Shown piece by piece: positions 1-8,406 of a stretch of 64,000 nucleotides of DNA. A program made the translations under genes and the position numbers. The notes beneath the pieces were generated by a model. That model saw only the letters and a program-made list of their open reading frames with translations, did not search any database and was not told the DNA's origin. Source of the DNA: a bacterium. Lineage in GTDB: Bacteria; Pseudomonadota; Alphaproteobacteria; Caulobacterales; Hyphomonadaceae. The DNA lies in assembly GCA_016125045.1 (NCBI GenBank), contig WGML01000007.1:62001-126000 (forward strand), given 5' to 3'. The stretch's first letter is position 1, and each line of letters opens with the position of its first letter.

Positions 1-2045
1 GCGATGGCGACATGGAAGGGTTTGGCGGCCTCCAGCGCCCCCGGCGACAACACGAATGCGACATTTGCGCCGAACCCGCTCCAGTCGACCCGGCGGATCG
101 AGGCGACCTCCGCCTCAACCTCCCGACCGAACACGCGGAAGCCGATGCGGTCGCCGACGCCGAGTCTCAACCCGCGCGCGACGCCCTCCTCCACCGAGAC
201 CAGAAGCGGCCCTGAATAATCCGCCGCCCACCATTCGCCCGATCGCAGATCGGCCTCCGGCGGCTTTTCGGCGACATAGGTCAGTCCCGTTTCGCCCTCC
301 GTCACCCAGCGTTCGGAAGGGTCCACCATCTCAGGCGTGATGGGCAGGCCCTTGAGCGTGATGATACGCCCCAGCAGAAACGGCGCCCGGCGATAGCTCT
401 CCGGATCGCCGACCGCGATCCCCTCCGCCGCCATCAGCGCGTCGAACGACTTCGCATCGGCGTCCGCGATCTGACGGAACACCAGCGAGGGCGCGTTGGA
501 GGGCGCGGTCTCGCGGATCTGACGAAGCAGGTTGTCCTGTGTCGTCGCCACCAGCGCGAGGAGCGCAAGCCCGAGGCCGAGAGCGGGGGCGACCGTCGGC
601 GCGAGCGAGCCCGGCCCGCCGAGATTGGCGAGCGCGAGCCGCGCGAACCGCTTCGATCCGAGCGCTGCGCGCGCGGCGACTTTCTGGATCAGCACCGCCG
701 CCCCGAAGAGCACAAGATAGGTCACGCCCGCTCCAGCCAGCAGGGCGAGCGTCACGAGCGGCTGCGGCGAACCCAGCATGGCGACGACCGCAAGACCCAC
801 GCCCGCAAGACCCGCGGCGATCCGCTCCGGCCAGGGCGTCTTCGTCGTGTTTTCGGCTCCGAGCCGCCGGAACAGCGCGGCCGGCGGCGTCGCCCGCGCG
901 CGTCCGAGCGCAGGCGTGGCGAACATCACCGCCGCGAGCAGGCCAAGCACGAACGCCTTCGCCAGCGGCCAGACATACACGCCGACCGCGTTCGGAAGCG
1001 GTATGTCCGATCCCGCGTAGAGATCGAGCAGGAAGGGGGCCGCCGCCCCGATCGCGACACCGATCGCAGACCCGAGCACCGCGAGCGCGCCGAGCTGCAA
1101 TCCGTAGGCGGCCCGGATCGAACCGCCGTCCGCCCCGAGCGCCTTCAGCGCCGCGATCGATTCGATCCGCGTCTCCAGGAAGGACGATGTCGCCTGCGCC
1201 ACTCCGACGCCGCCCGCGACAAGCGCGGCGACGCCGATCACCGCCATGAAGGAGTTCAGCATCGACAACAGGTTCTGCAGCCCGTCGACCGCGTCCTCCG
1301 GGCCGGAAAACCGATACCCTTTCTCGCCGAGCTCCGCCTCGGCCGCCTTCTCAAACCCGCCCGCATCCTCAGGGTCGAGCAGCAGGCGGTAGGTCGTCCG
1401 GAACAGCCGCCCCGGCGTCAGCTGGCCCGCCGCATCCAGCGCATCGATGTGGATGATCGCCCGCGGCCCGAATGCGCCCGGTTCGCCGATCCGGTCTGGT
1501 TCGGCATCGAGCCTCGCGCGGATTTCGGCCGTGAACCCGCCAAGGTCGATCCGGTCGCCGATCCTCAGTTTGAACTCGTCGAGCAGGGTCGCACTGCCGG
1601 CGAGGCCCCACACCCCGTCCCGTTCGGCGAGGATGTCGGTGAGCGGCGGAGCGCCTTCGTTGAAGGTGAACGCGCCGATCAGCGGAAAGGCGTCGTCAAT
1701 GCCCCGCAGGTCGACCTGGCGCACGACATCGTTCGCGCGTCCCATTGCATCAACGCCGGCGACTTCCGACACCCGGCCTCGCGCCTCCATCCAACGGCGT
1801 TCGTCGGGCGTCGCCTGCCGCTGCGACACCGTGAGCGACGCGTCGCCGCCGAGCAGCATGCGCGACTGGCCGTCTAGCCCGCGGATGAAGCCGGTCGTGA
1901 CCGACCCCGCCGCCGCGATCGCCCCGACCCCGAGCGCCAGGCACGCAAGATAGATCCAGAAGCCGCCAAGCCCGCCCGCAAGCTCGCGCAGGGCGATCCG
2001 CAGCCACGCCCGCGCGCCTCGCCGCACCTCCGGCCCGGCGCTCAC
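1..2045 (-). CDS. ABC exporter permease, FtsX/MacB type (partial, C-terminus outside window)
   Basis: The open frame runs from a GTG at 2045 to the window edge with no stop, giving more than 680 residues. Translation shows an N-terminal membrane helix (WIYLACLALGVGAIAAAG), a large periplasmic-type domain, then three closely spaced hydrophobic segments around residues 280-390 (including AVIGVAALVAGGVGVAQA), a further pair near residues 430-480, and a second extracytoplasmic region. This is the layout of the large YbbP-like FtsX-family permeases. The GTG overlaps the stop of the upstream ATPase gene (GTGA), so the two are translationally coupled and form one transporter. The E. coli relatives sit beside tesA, as here. 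The substrate is unknown; lipid or lipoprotein handling is only suggested by context. A GTG start and the missing stop make this gene easy to overlook. Confidence 0.85.
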   Translation of the reverse strand, partial: MSAGPEVRRGARAWLRIALRELAGGLGGFWIYLACLALGVGAIAAAGSVTTGFIRGLDGQSRMLLGGDASLTVSQRQATPDERRWMEARGRVSEVAGVDAMGRANDVVRQVDLRGIDDAFPLIGAFTFNEGAPPLTDILAERDGVWGLAGSATLLDEFKLRIGDRIDLGGFTAEIRARLDAEPDRIGEPGAFGPRAIIHIDALDAAGQLTPGRLFRTTYRLLLDPEDAGGFEKAAEAELGEKGYRFSGPEDAVDGLQNLLSMLNSFMAVIGVAALVAGGVGVAQATSSFLETRIESIAALKALGADGGSIRAAYGLQLGALAVLGSAIGVAIGAAAPFLLDLYAGSDIPLPNAVGVYVWPLAKAFVLGLLAAVMFATPALGRARATPPAALFRRLGAENTTKTPWPERIAAGLAGVGLAVVAMLGSPQPLVTLALLAGAGVTYLVLFGAAVLIQKVAARAALGSKRFARLALANLGGPGSLAPTVAPALGLGLALLALVATTQDNLLRQIRETAPSNAPSLVFRQIADADAKSFDALMAAEGIAVGDPESYRRAPFLLGRIITLKGLPITPEMVDPSERWVTEGETGLTYVAEKPPEADLRSGEWWAADYSGPLLVSVEEGVARGLRLGVGDRIGFRVFGREVEAEVASIRRVDWSGFGANVAFVLSPGALEAAKPFHVAI

Positions 2046-2707
2046 AGCATCCGCCCGTCGCGCATCTCGACCATCCGGTCGGCGCGCCTCGCCAGATCGA
2101 GATCGTGGGTGACGACGACCAGGGCCGCCCCCCGGTCGCGCGCGATCGCGAACAGCATCTCGGCGACCATCGCTCCGGATTTCGAATCGAGATTGCCGGT
2201 CGGTTCATCCGCGAACACCAGCTTCGGATTGCAGGCGAGCGCCCGCGCAACCGCCACCCGCTGCCGCTCGCCGCCCGACAGCTGCCCCGGGAAATGATGA
2301 AGCCGGGACCCGAGCCCGACCGCGTCCAGAGCGTCCTTCGCCCTCGCATCAACATCCGCAAAGCCTGAGATCTCGAGCGGAGCGCGGACATTGTCATAGG
2401 CGGACATGGTCGCGAGCAGATGGAAGGACTGGAAGACAAGGCTCACGCGGCCCCGCCGCAGCTTCGCAAGCTCGTCCTCGCCGAGCCCCTTGAGCGAGGC
2501 GCCGAGCATCACGACCTCGCCCGCCGTCGCCTGCTCGATGCCGGATGCAACCGAGATCAGCGACGATTTGCCCGACCCGGACGGCCCGACGACCGACACG
2601 CTTTCGCCGGGGGCAATCGCAAAATCGACGCCCTTGAGGATTTCCACGGGCCCGGACGCCGCCGGCAGCGTCAGCGCCACTCCGGTCAGCTTGAGTGCAT
2701 GTTCCAA
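2042..2707 (-). CDS. ABC transporter ATP-binding protein, YbbA/LolD-like
   Basis: This 221-residue nucleotide-binding subunit has Walker A GPSGSGKSS near residue 42, a Q-loop in VFQSFHLL, the ABC signature LSGGERQRV, Walker B LVFADEPT and the switch His in VVTHDLD. Length and motifs match the MacB/LolD/YbbA class of exporter ATPases that work with FtsX-type permeases. It overlaps the permease gene downstream by 4 bases and lies divergent from the TesA-like esterase gene, reproducing the tesA-ybbA-ybbP association of enterobacteria. The ATPase should sit on the cytoplasmic side of the inner membrane and drive the permease. LolD is an alternative name, but the partner permease is of the large YbbP type rather than LolC/E. 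Confidence 0.9.
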   Translation of the reverse strand: MEHALKLTGVALTLPAASGPVEILKGVDFAIAPGESVSVVGPSGSGKSSLISVASGIEQATAGEVVMLGASLKGLGEDELAKLRRGRVSLVFQSFHLLATMSAYDNVRAPLEISGFADVDARAKDALDAVGLGSRLHHFPGQLSGGERQRVAVARALACNPKLVFADEPTGNLDSKSGAMVAEMLFAIARDRGAALVVVTHDLDLARRADRMVEMRDGRML

Positions 2708-2813
2708 TTCTCAGGTCCCGTCCCGCATCTTTGCACGCCGAAGCCGCCGTTCAGCTTGCACTTGTGGTTTGATGACGCTTCATACGATCGAACGGCAAGC
2801 CCGGGAGAACCTC

Positions 2814-3569
2814 TTGCCAAAAAGAATCCCTGAACTCCTCGTGATCGCCGCCGCGGCGCTCCTCTCCGCCTGCGGCCCTTCACCCGCCGGGGACCCCGCC
2901 GCCCCACAGCGCTCAAACGCTCAGGTGCAGACTCAGGCCCAAACTCAATCGCAGGCCGAAGCTTCCGCGCCGCCCGCGACGAACGCAGACCCCGCTTCCT
3001 CTCGTCCCGTTGTAGTGATGCTCGGCGACAGCCTCCTCGCCGGCTACGGGCTCGCCGCCGACGCCGCGCCGCCCGCCCGCGTCGAAGCGAAGCTTGCGGG
3101 CTCGGATCATCCCGTCCGCGTGATCAACGCCGGCGTGTCGGGCGACACCACCGCGGACGGGCTCAACCGCTATGAATGGAGCGTCCTCGGATCGAGCCCG
3201 TCGCTCCTCATCATCGCCCTCGGTGCGAACGACTATCTCAACAACCTGCCGCCCGAGACCGCCCGCGCAAACCTCACCCGCCTGGTCGAGCGCGCCCGCG
3301 GCGACGGCATCCCGGTCGCCCTCCTCGGCCTGTCCCTGCCGACCGGCGCTGAAGGCCTCCCCCCGCGCGAGGCCGCCTACATGGCGATCTACCCGGACCT
3401 CGCCGCCGCCTTCGACCTGCCGCTCCTGACGTCCATGCTCGAACCCGTCGCGGGGCGCGCCGACCTCATTCAGGCCGACGGACTTCATCCGACCGCCGAG
3501 GGCGCGGACCTCGTGGCGGACGCGATCGCTTCCTTCCTCGCCCCGATCGTCGCCGGACTGCCGGACTGA
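2814..3569 (+). CDS. tesA: SGNH/GDSL lipoprotein esterase (TesA-like arylesterase)
   Basis: The protein is an SGNH hydrolase: block I GDSLLAGYG holds the nucleophile Ser, block III is GANDYLNN, and block V DGLHPT supplies the catalytic Asp-x-x-His. I chose a TTG start at 2814 because GGAG lies 6 bases upstream and because it yields a clean lipoprotein signal (PKRIPELLVIAAAALLSAC, lipobox LSAC). An in-frame ATG at 2772 would add 14 polar residues. A low-complexity linker rich in Q, T and A follows the acylated Cys. The enzyme is probably a thioesterase/arylesterase tethered to a membrane on the periplasmic side. The 3' end overlaps the convergent gene by 85 bases. Confidence 0.86.
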   Translation: MPKRIPELLVIAAAALLSACGPSPAGDPAAPQRSNAQVQTQAQTQSQAEASAPPATNADPASSRPVVVMLGDSLLAGYGLAADAAPPARVEAKLAGSDHPVRVINAGVSGDTTADGLNRYEWSVLGSSPSLLIIALGANDYLNNLPPETARANLTRLVERARGDGIPVALLGLSLPTGAEGLPPREAAYMAIYPDLAAAFDLPLLTSMLEPVAGRADLIQADGLHPTAEGADLVADAIASFLAPIVAGLPD

Positions 3570-4168
3570 ACCTCCGAACGGATCCGGGCGATCTCCTGCG
3601 GCGGCAGGAGCAGCCGCTCCGCCCCCGGAACCAGCCAGGCGCGCTCTGGAAACTCCGGCGAACCGAGCCCCATCGTCTCGCGCGCCGTCTCGAAGAACGA
3701 GTTCGAATTCGGCCCGAAGCCGAGAAACGGATAGGGCAGCCCCGCGCCGCCGTCGGGTCCCGGCGCGAGCGCGTTCACATCGGCGATCAGGCGCTTAACG
3801 AGGGCGAGACGCGCCTCCAGCTCATCCGGGCCGAGCCCGGATCCGCCAGGCATCCGCGCCACCACCCCCGAGGCGAGCGCCGCGCGGACGTCCAGTCCTC
3901 CGGGCTGCGGGCCAGCCACGGCCCCATGTACCGGCAGAAACGTCTGCGGATGGGCGGCCGTATCATACCCCCTCAGCCGGTCGCTCGGCAGATAACCGAT
4001 CGGCTTGTGCCGCCAGCGGCCGGACCCCTTGTCGAACCAGCTCGCAAGCCCGTTGAACTGGCGCACCACCCGCCCGACGGGATCGACAACGACCAGCATC
4101 CGGTGCGCCGCGACACGCGTTCCCCATGGGATGCGCAGTTCGGCGGCGGCGATCGTCCATCCGGTCAT
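3485..4168 (-). CDS. conserved hypothetical protein overlapping tesA
   Basis: I do not recognise a named function. The 227-residue protein from the ATG at 4168 begins MTGWTIAAAELRIPWG and reads like a compact enzyme or binding domain with conserved-looking motifs such as WRHKPIGYLPSDRLRGYD, FLPVHGAVAGP and FLGFGPNSNSFFETA. No signal peptide or membrane helix is evident. An upstream in-frame ATG (4351) would add a basic, low-quality extension that I reject. The last 28 codons lie antisense to the end of the TesA-like gene. The PNSNSF-type motif is shared, from memory, with uncharacterised alphaproteobacterial proteins; that association is not verified. Confidence 0.6.
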   Translation of the reverse strand: MTGWTIAAAELRIPWGTRVAAHRMLVVVDPVGRVVRQFNGLASWFDKGSGRWRHKPIGYLPSDRLRGYDTAAHPQTFLPVHGAVAGPQPGGLDVRAALASGVVARMPGGSGLGPDELEARLALVKRLIADVNALAPGPDGGAGLPYPFLGFGPNSNSFFETARETMGLGSPEFPERAWLVPGAERLLLPPQEIARIRSEVQSGSPATIGARKEAIASATRSAPSAVG

Positions 4169-4396
4169 GTCGTGCAATATGGCGGCGATCCTGGGCCGAG
4201 TCAGCCCGCCTGCGGCGGCGCGATCCAGCTTCCGAACGGCCCGAACCCGCCCCCTGCGGCGATTGGCCCAAGGGGCGACCGGCGGATTTACGCGCGCGGA
4301 ACGTACAACTGTTTGGCGCCAACCCTTTTCATCCGGGCGGCGCTGGGGCACGTTTTGTCGCCGTTGTTCGATGACCTGAAGGGAAGTTCGACACCG

Positions 4397-6397
4397 ATGT
4401 TCACCCGCACCCGTCGCACCCTCTCTACGATCGCGATCGCCTGTTCGTTCGGCGCGCTCCTCGCCGCCTGCCAGACGCAGGACGCGAGCACCGACGCCGC
4501 GTCTCCGGCCTCGCCTTCAGCCGCGCCCTCAGCCGCGGCCGAAACCGATCGCGCCATGGCGGACAAGGCCGCGACGCCCGTCGCCCTTTCGGAAGTTCAC
4601 CCCGGTCTTGCGATCTACAACCAGTATTGCGCCGCCTGCCACGACAATGCGGAGGCGACCCGCTCACCCACTTTCGCGACGCTCCAGGCGATGAGCGCCC
4701 GCAACCTGGAATTCGCCATGACGCAGGGCAAGATGCGCGAGCAGGCGTCCGCCATCAATCCGGCGGACCTCCAGCTCCTCATCAGCTATCTCGTCTCCGA
4801 CCGGGCCGCGGGCGCCGACTGGGTCGGAGCGATGAAGTGCCCGGCTGACCGCGCCACGCCCAAGCTGAATGCCGCCGCCGGCGCCAACGGTTTCGGCTAC
4901 GACCTTCACAACACCCGCAAGCTCACGGCGGCGCAGGCCGGCCTCAAGACGTCGGACTTCGCCAATCTTGAACTCGCCTGGTCGATGGGCTTCCCGGACT
5001 CAACCGCCATGCGCGCGCAGCCGGCGATCGTTGGAACGACGCTGTTCTACCCCGTCGCCGAGGCCTCCTCGCTCTACGCGATCGATGTCGCCGACGCAGC
5101 CAAGCCCTGCGTCCAGTGGGTCTATCGCTCCACCGCGCCGCTGCGCACGTCGGCGGGCTATGGCGAGCTTCCGGACGGCCGCAAGGTCGTCTTCGTCGCC
5201 GGCCTCGACACCACGCTCCACATGGTCGACGCCCGCACCGGCGCGGAAATCTGGAAAAAGAAAATGGGCACCAACCCGTTCTCGGTGACCACCGGAACGC
5301 CCGTGCTCTACAAGGACAAGCTCGTGGTTCCGGTCTCCGCGATCGAGATCACCGTCGGCGCCCGCCCGACCCATGAATGCTGCAAGTCGGCAGGATCGGT
5401 CGCCGTGCTCGACGCCGCGACCGGCCGGGAGATCTGGCACACCCGCGTCATTCCCGAAGCCACCCCGCAGCGCGATCGCGGTGACGGGCAGATGCTCTGG
5501 GGGCCCTCCGGCGCGCCGATCTGGAACTCCCCCGCCGTCGATGAAAAGCGCGGCCTGATCTATGTCGGCACCGGCGAGGCGACCTCCGCTCCGGCCGACA
5601 AGAACACGAACGCCATCGTCGCCTTCGACATCAACACCGGCGCGATCCGCTGGTCGATGCAGGCGACCCCGCGCGACATTTTCCTCATTGGCTGCAATCC
5701 GCGCGGCGGCGGACCGAACTGCCCGACCGACACGGTCTTCCGGGACGTTGATTTCGGCGCGTCGATGATCCTCGCGCGGGATGTTGACGGCCGCGATCTC
5801 GTGCTTGGCGGCCAGAAATCGGGCACAGTCTGGGCCCTCGATCCCGACACTGGCAAGGTCGTCTGGCGCCGCGACCTTGGCACCGGCGGCCCGCTCGGCG
5901 GCATTCACTGGGGCCTCGCCGCAGACGATCAGCATGTCTACGCGCCGATCAGCAATGTCGGCCGGCCGATCCCCGGAGAGCCGCCGATACCGGAGAACAT
6001 CAAGCCGGGCCTCTACGCGCTCGATCTCAAGACCGGCGAGATCAAATGGCAGATGAACCCCACCGCGGACTGCGCCGACGGCCGGCAGGAGCGCATGCCG
6101 CTTTGCCAGCGCGGCGTCGGCTTCTCGGCCGCCCCGACGCTCATCGACGGCGTCGTGATCCAAGGACAACTCGACGGCCGTCTGTGGGCCATCGAGGCGA
6201 AGACCGGAAACGTTCTCTGGAGCTTCGACACCGCCCGCGCGTTCGACACGATCAACGGCGTCCCGGCCAAGGGCGGAACGATCGACGCCGCATCGATCTC
6301 CGCCGGCAACGGCATGCTGTTCGTCAATTCGGGCTATGGCATGTTCGGTCAGGTTCCCGGCAACGCCTTCCTCGCCTTCCGGCCGAAGGCGAACTGA
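4397..6397 (+). CDS. PQQ-dependent quinohaemoprotein lipoprotein, polyvinyl-alcohol-dehydrogenase-like
   Basis: This 666-residue protein begins at ATG 4397 with a lipoprotein signal (lipobox LAAC, Cys25). After an Ala/Ser/Pro linker comes a cytochrome c domain with haem motif CAACH at 78-82 and a candidate Met ligand in QGKM. The rest is a PQQ-type eight-bladed propeller with repeated blade motifs (GREIWHTRV, GKVVWRRDL, GEIKWQM, GNVLWSFD). An N-terminal cytochrome followed by a propeller is the arrangement of PVA dehydrogenase (EC 1.1.2.6), the reverse of most quinohaemoprotein alcohol dehydrogenases. It probably oxidises an alcohol in the periplasm and passes electrons to the respiratory chain. 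No pqq biosynthesis genes lie in the window. The substrate is unproven; an ECC run in the propeller may be the disulphide seen in such enzymes. Confidence 0.8.
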   Translation: MFTRTRRTLSTIAIACSFGALLAACQTQDASTDAASPASPSAAPSAAAETDRAMADKAATPVALSEVHPGLAIYNQYCAACHDNAEATRSPTFATLQAMSARNLEFAMTQGKMREQASAINPADLQLLISYLVSDRAAGADWVGAMKCPADRATPKLNAAAGANGFGYDLHNTRKLTAAQAGLKTSDFANLELAWSMGFPDSTAMRAQPAIVGTTLFYPVAEASSLYAIDVADAAKPCVQWVYRSTAPLRTSAGYGELPDGRKVVFVAGLDTTLHMVDARTGAEIWKKKMGTNPFSVTTGTPVLYKDKLVVPVSAIEITVGARPTHECCKSAGSVAVLDAATGREIWHTRVIPEATPQRDRGDGQMLWGPSGAPIWNSPAVDEKRGLIYVGTGEATSAPADKNTNAIVAFDINTGAIRWSMQATPRDIFLIGCNPRGGGPNCPTDTVFRDVDFGASMILARDVDGRDLVLGGQKSGTVWALDPDTGKVVWRRDLGTGGPLGGIHWGLAADDQHVYAPISNVGRPIPGEPPIPENIKPGLYALDLKTGEIKWQMNPTADCADGRQERMPLCQRGVGFSAAPTLIDGVVIQGQLDGRLWAIEAKTGNVLWSFDTARAFDTINGVPAKGGTIDAASISAGNGMLFVNSGYGMFGQVPGNAFLAFRPKAN

Positions 6398-6516
6398 GGG
6401 TCATACGCAACGAACCGCACCGCGGGCGTCACGCACCCACGATTCGGGCGATCGTTTCGCGCACACGACCGCCGTGCTAGGGTTTGCGCCTCCTTCACGA
6501 TGCCGGGGAGGACGGC

Positions 6517-8307
6517 ATGGCGACTCTGGACGACGCCGAACGGATAAAGGTCTTCGTCTCCTATTCGCGCACCGACAAGGAATTCGCGGACGACCTCGTC
6601 ATCGGCCTGCAGGCGTGCGGTTTTGAGGCTTATATCGACCGCGAGGACATCGCCGCCGGAGAAGACTGGGCGGCCCGCCTCGGCGGCCTCATCGCGGCCG
6701 CCGACACCGTTGTCTACGTGCTTTCGCCCGACAGCCTCTCCTCGGAACACTGCGCCTGGGAAGTCGGGGAATCGCTTCGCCTCAACAAACGCCTGCTGCC
6801 GGTCGTGTGGCGGCCGATCCCCGACGGCGCGGCCCCGCCGGAGCTCTCGCGCCTCAACTACATCCACTTCACCGGCGAGGGGCGGAGCGTTGTCGCCGGC
6901 CTCGGCGACCTCGCCGCAGCGCTGCGGGTCGACATCGAATGGATCCGCGAGCACACCCGCCTCGGCGCCCTCGCCGCGCGCTGGCAGGCCCGCAACCGGT
7001 CGTCGGAGCTCGTCCTGCGCGGATCGGAGCTGGCCGCTGCGCGCGCCTGGCGCGACGCGAGATCGTCCAGCGCGCCTGCGATCACGGATCTGCAATCGGC
7101 CTTCATCAAAGCCGGCGAAGACGCGAAGGCCGCCGCGGAGGCCGCGCGGCGGCGGGCCCGCGCCGGCCTTCTCACCGGCGTCTCCGTTGTCGCGGTCCTG
7201 ATGACGGGGCTGGCCGGTGTTGCCGGCCTCCTCGCCTTCCGGATGAACGAGGCGCGCATGGAGGCCCGCGACGCCGAACAACGCGCCTTCGCTGCCGCTG
7301 CGGAAGCCGAGAAGGCGAACCTCTTCCTCAGCGCTGCAAACCTTCGCCTTGAGGCAGACATTTCCCTCCAGGCCGCGCCCGCCGATGATGGCTATTTCCA
7401 GCTCGGGCCGGGCTGGTTTCCCGTCGCCGCCGATTATTCCGGGGCCGTCGTGCGCGTCGAGCGTGTCGACGAGGACGGCGAATTGCGGGCGCTCGGTTCC
7501 GGTTTCGTCATTGAGGGCGGGCTGCTCAACCCGGTGTTCAACGGGCAAGCCTTGCTCGTCACCCCGAAGATCACGGGCGGCGTCGTGCTCTCGCCGGCCG
7601 CGCCGGACGATCCCGCCGCGTTCGCAAGCGCGCTTCCGGGCGCTGCGCTCCCCAATGCGGTGACGTTCGATCCGGCCGACGGCCCCGCGCCGGACGTGCT
7701 CCCCGCGGACGCTCCGAGTGTTGCGCAATCGATCCTGACCACTGCCGAGACGTCCGGCTGGCTCGTTCCCCGCATCTCGTTTCCCGCCGTCGCCCCGGAC
7801 GTCGTCATCGACGCGGCCGAGCAGGTTTGGTCACCGCCCGCTCATCTTGGCGGCGTCTACCCGTTCGAGATCTGGTCGCTTAAGGACGCCCTTCCCTTCG
7901 GCGCCCGCGCGATCACCGCCGCGGACGTCGACTGCACCCCGCTCGGGGACGGGTCCGCGGGGAGCGGCGGCCCCTCATCACCGGTCGCGATGTACGGCGT
8001 CCCGCCGCCGGTCCGCAGCCAGGCGACAACGCCGGAAGCGGTGCGCCTCTTCGTCGGAGAGTCGCTCGACCGATCGGACCCCTACCGGATCTTCTACACG
8101 CACGCCACATCGCCGGGAGCGATGGGGGCGGCCGTCTTCGACCTTTCGACCCGCGGCATCATCGCAGTCCACATAGGATCTGAACCCGATCCGGACCGGG
8201 CCGGCCGCCGGCGCGGCTTTGGTCTTTCGTTTCAGCTTCTGCTCAACATCGCCCGCGAAGGCGCGTCGACGCGCGACGCGCCGGCCGATCGGCTGTGCGA
8301 GGAATGA
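6517..8307 (+). CDS. membrane-anchored TIR-domain protein with a degenerate trypsin-like C-terminal domain
   Basis: The start is ATG 6517, preceded by GGGGAGG; the product is 596 residues. Residues 9-135 are a TIR domain: KVFVSYSRTD opens it, and SSEHCAWEVGES carries Glu82 at the place of the NAD-hydrolysing glutamate. A charged helical stretch leads to one membrane helix at about 217-241, then an Ala/Glu-rich coiled helix (242-285). From about 300 on the sequence follows a trypsin-like fold: GSGFVIEGG and LLVTPKI resemble the strand before and after the catalytic His, and SPGAMGAAVFD resembles the GxSGxPVF serine loop. At the expected positions His is absent and Ser is Met536, so the protease looks dead and may be a sensor. 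A role in defence or stress signalling is inferred. It stands alone between convergent neighbours. Confidence 0.75.
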   Translation: MATLDDAERIKVFVSYSRTDKEFADDLVIGLQACGFEAYIDREDIAAGEDWAARLGGLIAAADTVVYVLSPDSLSSEHCAWEVGESLRLNKRLLPVVWRPIPDGAAPPELSRLNYIHFTGEGRSVVAGLGDLAAALRVDIEWIREHTRLGALAARWQARNRSSELVLRGSELAAARAWRDARSSSAPAITDLQSAFIKAGEDAKAAAEAARRRARAGLLTGVSVVAVLMTGLAGVAGLLAFRMNEARMEARDAEQRAFAAAAEAEKANLFLSAANLRLEADISLQAAPADDGYFQLGPGWFPVAADYSGAVVRVERVDEDGELRALGSGFVIEGGLLNPVFNGQALLVTPKITGGVVLSPAAPDDPAAFASALPGAALPNAVTFDPADGPAPDVLPADAPSVAQSILTTAETSGWLVPRISFPAVAPDVVIDAAEQVWSPPAHLGGVYPFEIWSLKDALPFGARAITAADVDCTPLGDGSAGSGGPSSPVAMYGVPPPVRSQATTPEAVRLFVGESLDRSDPYRIFYTHATSPGAMGAAVFDLSTRGIIAVHIGSEPDPDRAGRRRGFGLSFQLLLNIAREGASTRDAPADRLCEE

Positions 8308-8406
8308 CCAGGCGGACCGGCCACGGGCAGTTGCAGACCTGACCCGAACCCGATCAGGACCGGTCCCAAACCTGGTCCCACTCAGGGGATAGGCAGAACG
8401 CTATGA

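Noticed and set aside
5000-6169. 389-codon open frame on the minus strand inside the PQQ dehydrogenase gene
   Set aside because: Antisense shadow of a GC-rich gene; Arg/Ala/Gly-rich with no recognisable motif, no ribosome site.
6349-7728. 459-codon minus-strand frame over the TIR gene
   Set aside because: Its composition is that of an antisense frame and it has no domain features; the TIR frame is clearly the coding one.
8361-8370. GGACCGGTCC palindrome downstream of the TIR gene
   Set aside because: Ten bases only, no loop and no U tract; expected by chance in GC-rich DNA.
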